A DNA stretch of 64,000 bases, taken from the NCBI RefSeq assembly GCF_900100375.1, contig NZ_FNEZ01000002.1:434001-498000 (forward strand), in the 5' to 3' direction. A program made the position numbers and the translations under genes. Position 1 is the stretch's first letter; the number at the start of each line of letters is the position of its first letter. Of this stretch, positions 9,272 through 18,061 are shown piece by piece. Source of the stretch: Flavobacterium noncentrifugens (lineage in GTDB: Bacteria; Bacteroidota; Bacteroidia; Flavobacteriales; Flavobacteriaceae). A model generated the notes under the pieces. That model did not search any database. It had not been told where the DNA came from and saw only the letters and a list, made by a program, of their open reading frames with translations.

Positions 9272-9279
9272 TATATTTG
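9272..9279 (+). promoter_or_regulatory. Predicted -7 promoter element of the glycosyltransferase gene
   Basis: TATATTTG ends only four bases before the ATG at 9284. If used, transcription would begin at or next to the start codon, giving a leaderless mRNA. Confidence 0.45.
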
Positions 9280-9283
9280 CGAT

Positions 9284-10441
9284 ATGAAATTGTCTGTCAT
9301 CATTCTTAATTACAACGTTCGGAATTTTCTTGAGCTTTGTGTTTTAAGCGTTCAGAGCGCACTCCTAAACATTGACGCTGAAATTATTGTAATTGATAAT
9401 AATTCTCCCGACGACAGCTGCGACATGATGAAAAAGCGTTTTCCAAATGTCAGACTCATCGAAAACAAAGAAAATTCAGGTTTTCCAAAAGGCAACAATA
9501 TCGGAGTTGCTGAAGCCAAAGGCGAATACATCTGCATTTTAAATCCCGATACGGTCGTCGCCGAAGATACTTTTGACAAAGTGCTGGCTTTCGCCGATAA
9601 GCAGAAAAAGCTCGGAATCGTCGGATGCAAACTCATCGACGGCGCGGGAAATTTTCTACCCGAATCCAAACGTGGCATCCCGACGCCGTTTACCGCATTT
9701 ACAAAAGTGACCGGATTGTATAAATTGTCCGATGTTTTCGGAAAATATTACGCGTCACATCTAAATCCAAACCAAACCGGGAAAGTCGAAATCCTCGTCG
9801 GTGCATTTATGGCCATGAAAAAAGAAACCTATATTGAAGTCGGCGGTTTTGATGAAAACTGCTTTATGTATTCCGATGACATCGATTTATCGTATATGGT
9901 TTTAAAAACCGGAAGATCCAATTATTATTTCCACGAAACCACGGTGGTACATTATAAAGGAGAAAGTACGGTTCGCGATGAAAAATACATGCAGCGCTTT
10001 CGGCAGGCAATGGATTTCTTTTACAAAAAACATTTCCGAAGCTCATTCCTATTTGATGTTTTTATGAAAACCGGCGCATTCTTTTTTTCCATTGTTAAGA
10101 AAAAACAAGCCGTGCTTTCAAGGCCTGAAATTGATCACTATACATTGATTTCCAACAACGAAAACATGCGCGTAAAAGTTGAAAAGTTGTTAGGAAAAAA
10201 AGTGCAACTGCTTGATAATACATCTGAAAATAATCTAAATTCGCTACAAGCGGAAAATGAAAAATGCATCGAAATCATATTTGACAACAACCATTTAAGT
10301 TTCAAAAGCATCATTTCCCAAATGGAAAAATTCTCAAAATCCCGTTTCACATTCAGGATTTTACCGCGCGAAAGCGATTTTTTCATCGGAAGCGACAATA
10401 GCAATGACCGCGGTGAAATTATACATTTGGATAAAAACTAA
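9284..10441 (+). CDS. Family 2 glycosyltransferase
   Basis: The first 250 residues form a GT-A fold of the GT2 family. They contain SVIILNYNVRNFLELCVLSV, VIDNNSPDDSC, ENSGFPKGNNIG (nucleotide-sugar binding), CILNPDTVV in the DxD region, the block VGAFMAMKKETYIEVGGFD, and FMYSDDIDLSYMVLKTG. This pattern is typical of rhamnosyl- or related transferases that build cell-surface polysaccharide. Residues about 255-385 form an extra C-terminal domain that I do not recognise (HYTLISNNENMRVKVEKLLG and onward). There is no membrane segment. The gene stands apart from other sugar genes, so the acceptor is unknown. The start is supported by the SVIILNYN strand beginning at residue 4. Confidence 0.9.
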   Translation: MKLSVIILNYNVRNFLELCVLSVQSALLNIDAEIIVIDNNSPDDSCDMMKKRFPNVRLIENKENSGFPKGNNIGVAEAKGEYICILNPDTVVAEDTFDKVLAFADKQKKLGIVGCKLIDGAGNFLPESKRGIPTPFTAFTKVTGLYKLSDVFGKYYASHLNPNQTGKVEILVGAFMAMKKETYIEVGGFDENCFMYSDDIDLSYMVLKTGRSNYYFHETTVVHYKGESTVRDEKYMQRFRQAMDFFYKKHFRSSFLFDVFMKTGAFFFSIVKKKQAVLSRPEIDHYTLISNNENMRVKVEKLLGKKVQLLDNTSENNLNSLQAENEKCIEIIFDNNHLSFKSIISQMEKFSKSRFTFRILPRESDFFIGSDNSNDRGEIIHLDKN

Positions 10442-10529
10442 GTTATAAATTATGCAATTCCTGTTAAAAGCAGAAAAATTTAATTAATTTCGCAAACAGA
10501 AAATCGAAAACAACCTTTAGGTTCACAAT

Positions 10530-11936
10530 ATGGCAAGATTTGAATTGAAACTTCCAAAAATGGGAGAAAGCGTAGCAGAAGCGACGATCACGAATTGGCT
10601 CAAAGAAGTTGGCGACAAAATCGAAACCGACGAAACCGTACTCGAAATCGCCACGGATAAAGTCGACAGCGAAGTGCCATCCGAAGTTTCGGGCGTGCTC
10701 GTTGAAAAATTATTCCAGAAAGACGATCTTGTACAGGTTGGCCAAACCATCGCCATCATTGAAACCGAAGGCGGAAGCGTTGCCACAGCACCAGTTGCTG
10801 CCGAACCTGCAAAAGAAGCAATTCCTGCCGCAGTGGAATCGATCACAAAATCGGTTGAAACCGCACAACAATATGTAGCTGCTCCGGCTGCCACTTCACA
10901 GGATTTTTCCAATTCTGAGAAATTTTTCTCGCCACTGGTCAAAAATATTGCCAAAGAAGAAGGCATTTCAATTGCCGAACTCGAAAGCATTTCAGGAACA
11001 GGAAGCGAAGGCCGCGTGACGAAAAACGACATTCTCGCTTATGTAGAGAATAAAAGCAAAGCGCCTCAGGCTGCTCCGGTTTCAGAACCAGCACCTCAAG
11101 CGCAAACGGTTGCGGCACAACCACAAGCAGCGCAATCAAACGGAACATCTGAAGTACCGAAACCCGCAGCCCAGCAACCGGCAACCGGCAACCAACAACC
11201 AAAATCGATTCCGGTTTCTGTAAACGGCCAGGATGAGATCATCGAAATGAACCGGATGCGAAAACTCATCTCAGGTTATATGGTGCAATCGGTGCAAACC
11301 TCGGCACACGTACAATCGTTTATCGAAGTAGACGTGACCGCAATTTGGGACTGGAGGGAGAAAAACAAAAATGCATTCGAAAAAAGAGAAGGCGAGAAGC
11401 TCACTTTTACACCAATATTCATGGAAATCGTAGCGAAAGCGTTGAAAGATTTCCCAATGATGAACATTTCTGTAGAAGGCGATTACATCATCAAAAAGAA
11501 AAACATCAACCTCGGAATGGCGGCAGCTTTGCCAAACGGAAATCTCATTGTTCCGGTAATCAAAAATGCCGACCAGCTCAATTTACTCGGAATGGCAAAA
11601 GCCGTAAACGATCTTGGAAACCGCGCGAAAGCCGGAAAATTAAAACCAGACGATACGCAGGGCGGAACCTATACGGTGACAAACGTTGGGACTTTTGGTA
11701 GCGTTTTTGGAACACCGATCATCAACCAGCCGCAAGTCGGGATTTTAGCTTTAGGTGCGATCAGAAAAGTGCCGGCAGTCATTGAAACCCCGGAAGGTGA
11801 TTTCATCGGAATCCGCAAAAAAATGTTCCTGTCGCACAGTTACGACCACAGGGTTGTTGACGGCGCACTTGGCGGAAGTTTTGTAAAACGCGTCGCTGAT
11901 TATATGGAAGCGTTTGATGAAAACCGATCTGTTTAA
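10530..11936 (+). CDS. 2-oxo acid dehydrogenase complex E2 component (dihydrolipoamide acyltransferase)
   Basis: The E2 core enzyme moves an acyl group from its lipoyl arm to CoA within a pyruvate, 2-oxoglutarate or branched-chain dehydrogenase complex. The order is: lipoyl domain (residues 2-76; lipoylated Lys44 in EIATDKVDSEVPS); an Ala/Pro/Glu linker; a peripheral subunit-binding domain at about 132-172 (FFSPLVKNIAKEEGISIAEL); a second Ala/Pro/Gln linker; and the catalytic domain (about 230-468) with SHSYDHRVVDGALGG, where His440 and the nearby Asp are catalytic. There is one lipoyl domain. E1 and E3 genes are not adjacent. Sequence style favours a branched-chain or broad-specificity E2, but the substrate is not provable here. 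Confidence 0.92.
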   Translation: MARFELKLPKMGESVAEATITNWLKEVGDKIETDETVLEIATDKVDSEVPSEVSGVLVEKLFQKDDLVQVGQTIAIIETEGGSVATAPVAAEPAKEAIPAAVESITKSVETAQQYVAAPAATSQDFSNSEKFFSPLVKNIAKEEGISIAELESISGTGSEGRVTKNDILAYVENKSKAPQAAPVSEPAPQAQTVAAQPQAAQSNGTSEVPKPAAQQPATGNQQPKSIPVSVNGQDEIIEMNRMRKLISGYMVQSVQTSAHVQSFIEVDVTAIWDWREKNKNAFEKREGEKLTFTPIFMEIVAKALKDFPMMNISVEGDYIIKKKNINLGMAAALPNGNLIVPVIKNADQLNLLGMAKAVNDLGNRAKAGKLKPDDTQGGTYTVTNVGTFGSVFGTPIINQPQVGILALGAIRKVPAVIETPEGDFIGIRKKMFLSHSYDHRVVDGALGGSFVKRVADYMEAFDENRSV

Positions 11937-11952
11937 TTAAATAATGAACACT

Positions 11953-11985
11953 GAAAGCCTTTTCCAATGAAGAGGCTTTTTATAT
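11953..11985 (+). terminator. Rho-independent terminator after the E2 gene
   Basis: AAAGCCT and AGGCTTT form a stem around a short loop and run into TTTATATATA, about 17 bases after the E2 stop codon. Confidence 0.65.
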
Positions 11986-12008
11986 ATATAGGAAATAAAT
12001 GATTCGCT

Positions 12009-13628
12009 ATGAATAAAAAATTACTCATTTCAGCATTACTGTTATCTGCTTCGGCATTTTCTCAAAATTTAATTCCTGATTTGTCCTTTGGAAATAATGG
12101 AAAAGTACAAACTTCCTTTGGTGCAGACAACAGTATTTTGTCGAGAATCGCAGTACAGCCTGACGGTAAAATTGTTGCCTGCGGCACGTACAACAAAGAA
12201 ATTGACACGGCTCCATATACAGTAAACCAATTGGCGCTCACGCGATACAATATTAATGGAACAATTGATTTGTCATTTGGAACAAACGGAAAAATAATTC
12301 TTCCAATTGGAAGTGACGACAGCAATGAGCACAATGATGTAAAGATACTCAGCAACGGCAAAATCCTGGTCATGACAAATCGGACAGTTAATGCTGCGCC
12401 AAACCAACAAAATACTGATTATGTTTTGCTTCGGTTTAATGCTGATGGAACACCTGATGGCGGTTTTGGAACCAACGGAATGGCAGTGGCAGATTTTGAC
12501 CGTTCCGATTTTGGCCGGGATATGGAATTGCAATCCGATGGTAAAATTGTTATAGCAGGAACAAGTTTCACTTATGATTCGAATGACACCGATTTCGCTG
12601 TATCGAGATACAATTCCGATGGATCGAAAGATCTTATCTTTGGAGTGAACGGCATTGTAAGGATCAACTTTGGAACTTCAACAAACAGTGCGACCCGGAC
12701 GTACGAAGATGCAAATGCTTTGAAAATACAGCCTGATGGGAAAATCATTATTGCAGGATATACGTCGGATGGCATGGGTCCTGAAAGGGCTAAGTTTGCG
12801 TTGGCAAGACTTAATGCAGACGGAACTTTAGATGCCAATTTTGGAGTAAATGGAAAAGCATACACCAATTTTACTGCCGATGATGAAATTGCAGAAAGTA
12901 TACAATTGCTTCCAAACGGTAAAATCATTGCCTGTGGCACGATGTATTATAACAATGACGATAATGAAAAAATAGTCGTCGCAAAATACAATGCAAACGG
13001 AACGCTTGATGCAACTTTTGCAAACGGCGGAAAATTAATTACCGAAACCAACAACCAAACGCCTGAAAATTATGCTTTTGGTTCGCACCTTACTGGAGAT
13101 GGAAAATTCCTGATCGTTGGAGGTGGGTTTAACAACGGTATTCTTAATGCATTTCTGTTGCAGATAAACGCTGACGGAAGCCAAGATGCAGCATTTGGAA
13201 ATAACGGATTTTACTGGATTGATCCCCAAGAAATGGCTGCTGCCAAAGATATCATTATTACAAACGATGGAAAAATCACTCTTGGCGGTGTAACTGTAAC
13301 TTCTGATGGGCCAACCGGAGAGCAATTTGTATTGTGGCGTTTTATTCAACAAACGTTAGTCCAACAAGACTTCTCTAAAACAGCATTCACAGTGTCGCCA
13401 AATCCATTTGAAAATATAGTAAATGTTGATTTTAAAATGGATCAGGAGGAATTTCTATCATTCGAATTGATTGACCAAACCGGCAGAAAGATCCAGCAAT
13501 TGTTTTCTGGACATTTCAGCATCGGACAAAATTCAAAACAACTTCAAATGCCGCAATTGCCAAAAGGTGCTTATTTCCTTAATATTTCAGGCAAGCAAAT
13601 GTCTAAAACCATTAAGATTATCAAATAG
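12009..13628 (+). CDS. Delta-60 repeat protein with T9SS type A sorting domain
   Basis: The first 18 residues (MNKKLLISALLLSASAFS) form a Sec signal peptide. Then come about eight copies of the delta-60 repeat, seen as variants of LARLNADGTLDANFGVNGK followed 15-30 residues later by QPDGKIIIAGY. The repeats fill residues 25-445 and are likely to form a beta-propeller-like structure. The last 75 residues are a T9SS type A sorting domain: FTVSPNPFENIVNVDF, ELIDQTGRKIQQL, LPKGAYFLNIS and a Lys-rich end. The protein should cross the outer membrane through T9SS and be released or bound to the surface. The ligand or role is unknown. It stands as a single gene after the E2 terminator. Confidence 0.92.
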   Translation: MNKKLLISALLLSASAFSQNLIPDLSFGNNGKVQTSFGADNSILSRIAVQPDGKIVACGTYNKEIDTAPYTVNQLALTRYNINGTIDLSFGTNGKIILPIGSDDSNEHNDVKILSNGKILVMTNRTVNAAPNQQNTDYVLLRFNADGTPDGGFGTNGMAVADFDRSDFGRDMELQSDGKIVIAGTSFTYDSNDTDFAVSRYNSDGSKDLIFGVNGIVRINFGTSTNSATRTYEDANALKIQPDGKIIIAGYTSDGMGPERAKFALARLNADGTLDANFGVNGKAYTNFTADDEIAESIQLLPNGKIIACGTMYYNNDDNEKIVVAKYNANGTLDATFANGGKLITETNNQTPENYAFGSHLTGDGKFLIVGGGFNNGILNAFLLQINADGSQDAAFGNNGFYWIDPQEMAAAKDIIITNDGKITLGGVTVTSDGPTGEQFVLWRFIQQTLVQQDFSKTAFTVSPNPFENIVNVDFKMDQEEFLSFELIDQTGRKIQQLFSGHFSIGQNSKQLQMPQLPKGAYFLNISGKQMSKTIKIIK

Positions 13629-13654
13629 CAGATTGATTTACGATCGAAAGATGC

Positions 13655-13696
13655 CAATTGTCCATTATCAATTGTCCATTATCAATTGTCCATTAT
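13655..13696. repeat. Three tandem copies of a 14-bp repeat
   Basis: CAATTGTCCATTAT occurs three times head to tail, followed by a decayed fourth copy ending in TAATTATTAATTAT. The repeat lies between the delta-60 gene and the exonuclease gene. Related AATTGTCC/AATTATCC words recur at about 41.18-41.21 kb and 63.15-63.18 kb. Confidence 0.8.
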
Positions 13697-13734
13697 TAAT
13701 TATTAATTATACATTATTAATTAACCTCAAAACC

Positions 13735-13742
13735 TATCTTTG
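13735..13742 (+). promoter_or_regulatory. Predicted -7 promoter element of the exonuclease gene
   Basis: TATCTTTG fits TAnnTTTG and lies 18 bases upstream of the ATG. Confidence 0.5.
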
Positions 13743-13760
13743 TAATCCAAAATACAAAAA

Positions 13761-14534
13761 ATGGAACTCAAACTCAACAAACCAATCTGCTTTTTCGATT
13801 TAGAAACCACCGGAATTGAAGTGGCGAAAGACCGCATTGTCGAAATTTCGATCTTCAAGGTCTTTCCAAACGGAAATAAGGAAAGCAAAACTTGGCTTGT
13901 CAATCCCGAAATGCCGATTCCAGCCGTAACGACTGCAGTTCACGGAATCACAAATGAAAAAGTAGCCAACGAACCCACTTTCAAAGAACTTGCGCAACAG
14001 GTTTACAATATGATCAAAGACAGCGATCTGGGCGGATTCAACTCGGATCGTTTTGATATTCCGCTTCTGGCAGAGGAATTGCTTCGTGCCGGAGTTGACT
14101 TTGATATGAAAAGCCGTGTTTCAGTTGATGTACAAACGATTTTCCATAAGATGGAAGAGCGTACATTAGGCGCTGCCCTGAAATTTTACTGTGGAAAACC
14201 GCTTGAAAATGCACATTCTGCCGAAGCCGATACGATGGCGACTTATGAAATCCTGAAAGCGCAGCTCGACCGTTATCCGGATCTGGAAAACGACATGAAA
14301 TCCTTATCGGAATTCACAACCAGAAAACGCTCTGCCGATTTCGCAGGCTTTATCGGTTATGACAAAGATGAAAATGAGATCTTTACTTTCGGAAAGCACA
14401 AAGGCGCCAAAGTAGAAACGGTTTTCGATAACGAACCTGGATATTTCGGCTGGATCCAGAATGCCGATTTTCCGTTGTATACGAAAAAGGTTTTAACGGC
14501 GATTAAGCTTAGGAAACTGAATAATAAATTGTAA
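13761..14534 (+). CDS. DEDDh 3'-5' exonuclease (DnaQ/ExoX-like)
   Basis: This 257-residue protein has the proofreading-type exonuclease motifs: ExoI FFDLETTGIEV with metal ligands Asp13 and Glu15, ExoII GGFNSDRFDIPLLAEEL, and ExoIII AHSAEADTMATYEIL with the catalytic His and last Asp. It thus belongs to the DEDDh group. A separate C-terminal module (FTFGKHKGAKVETVFDNEPG, then FGWIQNADFPLYTKKVLTAI) resembles the ExoX-like C-terminal domain known from Bacteroidota exonucleases. It is not a polymerase III epsilon subunit by context. Likely roles are removal of 3' ends in DNA repair or RNA trimming. It is monocistronic by its own promoter. Confidence 0.9.
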   Translation: MELKLNKPICFFDLETTGIEVAKDRIVEISIFKVFPNGNKESKTWLVNPEMPIPAVTTAVHGITNEKVANEPTFKELAQQVYNMIKDSDLGGFNSDRFDIPLLAEELLRAGVDFDMKSRVSVDVQTIFHKMEERTLGAALKFYCGKPLENAHSAEADTMATYEILKAQLDRYPDLENDMKSLSEFTTRKRSADFAGFIGYDKDENEIFTFGKHKGAKVETVFDNEPGYFGWIQNADFPLYTKKVLTAIKLRKLNNKL

Positions 14535-14607
14535 GAAGTTGAAGGAGCAAAGTGACAGAGCAGGAAAGTTTCCTTCTATTGCGGAAATCACCGGTTTGTA
14601 GTTTGTC

Positions 14608-14742
14608 CTAGCCCGGATGGAAGCGGCATCCTTTTGCATTTGAAATTAAAAGGAGAACAGCTGGTGGCTGTTAGGTATTTTGGTTAACAAAAGCATCATT
14701 TTAAATGCAAAAGATAAAGCGGACGGCCGGAATAGCTCCTGA
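14608..14742 (+). repeat. Flavo-1-like hairpin element, copy B
   Basis: The conserved 5' end CTAGCCCGGATGGAAGCGG and 3' end GCCGGAATAGCTCC flank arms that pair over ATCCTTTTGCATTT and AAATGCAAAAGAT. About 50 bases of low similarity to the other copies lie in the loop. It fills most of the 247-base gap between the exonuclease and FAH genes, on the same strand as both. Confidence 0.65.
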
Positions 14743-14781
14743 TAAAAAATTTTACAACTTTGAAACTTTGCCACTTAAAAA

Positions 14782-15393
14782 ATGAAAATCATCTGCATCG
14801 GGCGCAATTACGCCAAACACATCCAGGAATTACAAAACGAAAAACCTGACGAGCCGGTCATTTTCATGAAGCCTGATACGGCGATTGTGCTCAAAAAATT
14901 CCCGTTTGTAATCCCGGAATTTACAAATGACGTACACCATGAAATTGAGATCATTGTTAAGATTTCGAAAGTAGGGAAGTACATCGAACCCAAATTCGCC
15001 CACAAATATTACGACGAAATCAGCGTTGGCATCGATTTTACCGCACGCGACGTACAGCAAAAATTAAAAGACAAAGGCCTGCCGTGGGAAAAGGCGAAGG
15101 CTTTCGACGGTTCGGCAGTTATTGGCGACTTTATCGATAAAAAAGTTTTTAATTCGGTAGAAAACCTTAAATTTGAACTGACCAATAACGGAAAATCCGT
15201 CCAAATAGGCGATTCTGCATTGATGTTGTGGAAAATTGACGAAATCATATCCTATGTTTCTCAATACTTTACGCTCAAGATTGGCGATATTATTTTTACA
15301 GGAACGCCTGAAGGTGTGGCTGCGGTAAAGCCCGAAGACGTTTTGGAAGGATTTTTAGAACAACAAAAACTATTTAGAATACACGTAAAATAA
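14782..15393 (+). CDS. Fumarylacetoacetate hydrolase family protein
   Basis: The FAH superfamily hydrolyses or decarboxylates C-C bonds in 2-oxo acids. This 203-residue protein covers only the catalytic fold: KIICIGRNYAKHIQEL at the N-terminus, PVIFMKPDTAI, the metal-binding HHEIEIIVKI, DFTARDVQQKLKDKGLPWEKAKAFDG, GDFIDKKVF and the closing FTGTPEGVA. The short form is like YcgM/FAHD1 proteins (acylpyruvase or oxaloacetate decarboxylase). The exact substrate is not resolved. Its stop codon overlaps the start of the Hpt gene by one base (TAATG), so the two are translationally coupled. Confidence 0.92.
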   Translation: MKIICIGRNYAKHIQELQNEKPDEPVIFMKPDTAIVLKKFPFVIPEFTNDVHHEIEIIVKISKVGKYIEPKFAHKYYDEISVGIDFTARDVQQKLKDKGLPWEKAKAFDGSAVIGDFIDKKVFNSVENLKFELTNNGKSVQIGDSALMLWKIDEIISYVSQYFTLKIGDIIFTGTPEGVAAVKPEDVLEGFLEQQKLFRIHVK

Positions 15394-15737
15394 TGGCCTT
15401 AAACTATAACTTAGCAAAAGTGTACGCGCTTTCAGACAACGATCCCGAGTTCGTGATGCAGATTATTTCCCTTTTCGTAACCGAAGTGCCGCAGGACATG
15501 GAGCAAATCAAAGCCGGAATCAAAGTAAAAGACTATAAACTTGCTTACAGCTACGCACATAAAATCAAGCCAACACTTGATCTATTGGGCATGAACCAGG
15601 CATTTGAAGAAATTTTACTGGTAGAAGCCTGGACGAAAAACGAAGGCAAACGCCGCGAGATCAACGATACTTTCGACAGTATTGAAGACCAGGTGGAGAA
15701 AGCAATTAAGGAGATTAAGAAGGATTTTGATATTTAG
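15393..15737 (+). CDS. Free-standing Hpt (histidine phosphotransfer) domain protein
   Basis: This 114-residue protein is nearly all one four-helix Hpt domain. The phospho-acceptor is His56 in YSYAHKIKPTLDLLGM, the classic Hpt motif. It starts with LAKVYALSDNDPEFVMQII, the usual first helix. It has no kinase or receiver domain. A phosphorelay partner is needed, and the hybrid kinase at 7.5-9.3 kb, which lacks an Hpt domain, is a possible one. The gene overlaps the FAH-family gene by one base, an arrangement with no evident functional logic. Confidence 0.9.
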   Translation: MALNYNLAKVYALSDNDPEFVMQIISLFVTEVPQDMEQIKAGIKVKDYKLAYSYAHKIKPTLDLLGMNQAFEEILLVEAWTKNEGKRREINDTFDSIEDQVEKAIKEIKKDFDI

Positions 15738-15809
15738 AAGTTTCAAAATTTTAAAGTTGCAGGGTTTATCTCATCCGTTCGCCTTTCAGGTTCGGGTCAA
15801 AGTTTTTTA

Positions 15810-15951
15810 GGAGCTGTTCCTGCTTTCACTGCAAGCCCTCAAATAAAAGCTATTTTTTCAAAACGCATCAAAGGTGCTTCCTCCGGTCGCACTTTTCTGC
15901 GGGAAAAAAGAGCTTTTGTTTTTCGGGGCTTTCCGTTCAATCAGGGCTAGG
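15810..15951 (-). repeat. Flavo-1-like hairpin element, copy C
   Basis: Read on the minus strand it starts CTAGCCCTGATTGAACGGAA and ends AGCAGGAACAGCTCC. The arms AAGCCC...AACAAAAGCT and AGCTTTTATTTGAGGGCTT pair over about 20 positions. It lies in the 327-base gap between the Hpt gene and cinA, opposite in direction to both genes. The remainder of this gap holds the cinA promoter and no gene. Confidence 0.65.
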
Positions 15952-15994
15952 GCAAGCTACTGATCGACAATTTCCACAATCCCAGAAAACTCTG

Positions 15995-16002
15995 TAACTT
16001 TG
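15995..16002 (+). promoter_or_regulatory. Predicted -7 promoter element of cinA
   Basis: TAACTTTG fits TAnnTTTG and lies 62 bases upstream of the cinA ATG. Two very short out-of-frame reading frames begin in the leader at 16020 and 16037. Confidence 0.5.
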
Positions 16003-16064
16003 CAACTCAAAAAAAGGACATGAGCGAAGCGACATCATGAGTCCGCTAAAAAAAATAAAGCCGA

Positions 16065-17327
16065 ATGAAAGCAACCATAGTCACCATTGGTGACGAAATT
16101 TTAATTGGGCAGATTGTCGATACGAATTCGGGTTTCATCGCCAAATCCTTGGATAAAATCGGTATCGAGATTTCAGAGATGATCTCCATTTCCGACAACA
16201 AGCAACACATTTTAGACACGTTTGCCAACCTGCAAAACCAGGTCGATCTGGTTGTGATCACCGGCGGCCTCGGCCCAACCAAAGACGACATCACCAAGAA
16301 AACATTCTGCGAATACTTTAATGACGAACTTGTTACCAACGAAGAAGTATTGGCACACGTCACCAAACTCATTGAAGGTTATTTCAAGCGTCCAATCACG
16401 CAAATCAATAAAGACCAGGCTTTGGTTCCGTCAACTGCGATTGTGCTTAAAAACGACAACGGCACCGCGCCGGGAATGTGGATGAAAAAAGAAAGCACCG
16501 TTTTTATTTCATTGCCCGGTGTTCCGTTTGAAATGAAAGGCATTATAGAAAATGAGATCATTCCAAAGATCGTCAAAGAATATGAGCGTCCATACATCAT
16601 CCACAAAACCATTTTAACGTACGGAATGGGCGAAAGCATGCTTGCTGAAAAAATCGAAGACTGGGAAAACAACCTTCCAGAATTTATAAAGCTGGCCTAT
16701 TTGCCAAGTCCGGGACGCGTTCGCTTGCGATTGTCTGCCCGCGGCACCGACAAAGAAATCCTCGACAAAGCGCTCAACCAAAACATCGAAAGCCTAACCA
16801 AAATCATCGGCGATATCATCACCGGATTTGACGACAGCGAAACGCTTGAAATGGTTTTGGGAAAATTATTGACACAAAATAAAAAAACGATGGCGACTGC
16901 TGAAAGCTGCACCGGCGGAAAATTGGCACAACTCATTACGTCCATTCCGGGTTCGTCACAATATTTCAAAGGCAGCATCGTTAGTTATTCGAAAGAAATC
17001 AAAATAAAAATCCTGGGCGTTTCCGAAGAAACGATTAATAAATATTCAGTCGTCAGTGAAGAAGTAGCAATCGAAATGGCGACGCAAATTCGAAAAATAA
17101 TGAACACTGATTACGGCATCGGAATCACCGGAAATGCAGGTCCGACAACCGATGATACCAATGAAGAAGTTGGCGTGGTTTTCATAGCATTGGCAACACC
17201 AAATGGCACATTATCGGACAAATTTAACTTCGGCCAGCCACGCGAAAAAGTCATTGACCGCGCCATAAATAAAAGCATGGAAATGCTGCAAAAAGAAATT
17301 TTAAAAAACGCTGCGACGAATGTCTAA
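16065..17327 (+). CDS. cinA: CinA family protein (nucleotide-pyrophosphatase/NMN amidase type)
   Basis: This 420-residue protein has the two CinA domains. The N-terminal MoaB/MogA-like domain shows [20 protein letters not shown] and [10 protein letters not shown], and continues through [10 protein letters not shown]. The C-terminal CinA/PncC domain shows [20 protein letters not shown], then [11 protein letters not shown] and [18 protein letters not shown]. CinA proteins recycle pyridine nucleotides: the C-terminal domain deamidates NMN to nicotinate mononucleotide, and the N-terminal one can cleave ADP-ribose. The gene is upstream of rpmB on the same strand but separated by more than 200 bases. 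Confidence 0.94.
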   Translation: MKATIVTIGDEILIGQIVDTNSGFIAKSLDKIGIEISEMISISDNKQHILDTFANLQNQVDLVVITGGLGPTKDDITKKTFCEYFNDELVTNEEVLAHVTKLIEGYFKRPITQINKDQALVPSTAIVLKNDNGTAPGMWMKKESTVFISLPGVPFEMKGIIENEIIPKIVKEYERPYIIHKTILTYGMGESMLAEKIEDWENNLPEFIKLAYLPSPGRVRLRLSARGTDKEILDKALNQNIESLTKIIGDIITGFDDSETLEMVLGKLLTQNKKTMATAESCTGGKLAQLITSIPGSSQYFKGSIVSYSKEIKIKILGVSEETINKYSVVSEEVAIEMATQIRKIMNTDYGIGITGNAGPTTDDTNEEVGVVFIALATPNGTLSDKFNFGQPREKVIDRAINKSMEMLQKEILKNAATNV

Positions 17328-17546
17328 TGACGAATGTTTAACGAGCAGCATTTAGTCATTCGTCGTTCATCATTGGTCAAAAAAAACTCAAATCTTAACC
17401 AAAGCGACAAATACCAGCCTGCTCTTTTTCTGCCTTTAGAAGTTAAATTATAAAAAATAAAAAATTGTACTTTAATTATTTTGCAGAAACGTTTATTTTT
17501 CTTTTCTTTGCACCCTGATTTTGAATAACGATAAAAGATAAGCATA

Positions 17547-17783
17547 ATGTCAAGAGTTTGTGACCTTACAGGTAAAAGAGCGATGGTAGGAAATAATGTT
17601 TCCCACGCGATGAATAAAACTAAGAGAAAATTCTCTGTGAACTTAGTGAAAAAGCGTTTCTATCTTCCTGAAGAAGACAGATGGATTGTGTTAAGAGTCG
17701 CTGCTTCAACAATTAAAACAATCAATAAAAACGGAATCGCTGCAGTTTTGAAAAAAGCGCAGAAAGAAGGTTTTATTAAATAA
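17547..17783 (+). CDS. rpmB: 50S ribosomal protein L28
   Basis: The protein of 78 residues begins [21 protein letters not shown], the L28 signature, and has the basic block [16 protein letters not shown]. Length and sequence are normal for Bacteroidota L28. It opens the rpmB-rpmG-DUF4295 cluster, with 34 bases before rpmG. The long AT-rich leader contains CTTTGC-type boxes that may be its promoter. Confidence 0.97.
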   Translation: MSRVCDLTGKRAMVGNNVSHAMNKTKRKFSVNLVKKRFYLPEEDRWIVLRVAASTIKTINKNGIAAVLKKAQKEGFIK

Positions 17784-17817
17784 TATCCCGTTCCCGGGCT
17801 AAAAATTATACAGCAAG

Positions 17818-18000
17818 ATGGCAAAGAAAGGCAATAGAATCCAGGTAATTTTAGAATGTACAGAGCACAAAACCAGTGGTCAACCAGGTACTTCAAGATA
17901 CATCACGACTAAGAACAAAAAAAATACTCCGGACCGTTTGGAAATTAAAAAATTCAACCCGATCCTTAAAAGAGTAACTGTTCACAAAGAAATTAAATAA
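17818..18000 (+). CDS. rpmG: 50S ribosomal protein L33
   Basis: The 60-residue protein begins [21 protein letters not shown] and contains [20 protein letters not shown], the L33 pattern. Of the cysteines that bind zinc in some L33 forms only one (ILECTE) is present, so this is the zinc-free form. It lies between rpmB and the DUF4295 gene. Confidence 0.97.
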   Translation: MAKKGNRIQVILECTEHKTSGQPGTSRYITTKNKKNTPDRLEIKKFNPILKRVTVHKEIK

Positions 18001-18061
18001 TAACAGGGATTTAATAAGGTCTCAATAAGATCATTATTTAAATTTCAAATAACATTAAATC

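Noticed and set aside
13655-13696. CRISPR array
   Set aside because: The repeat units are directly adjacent with no spacers and only 14 bases long; no cas genes are present in the window.
16020-16093. Two short leader frames (ATG at 16020 and 16037) before cinA, considered as a coupled leader peptide
   Set aside because: The second is out of frame with cinA and runs past its ATG instead of ending at it, so there is no ATGA-type coupling and no sign of selection.
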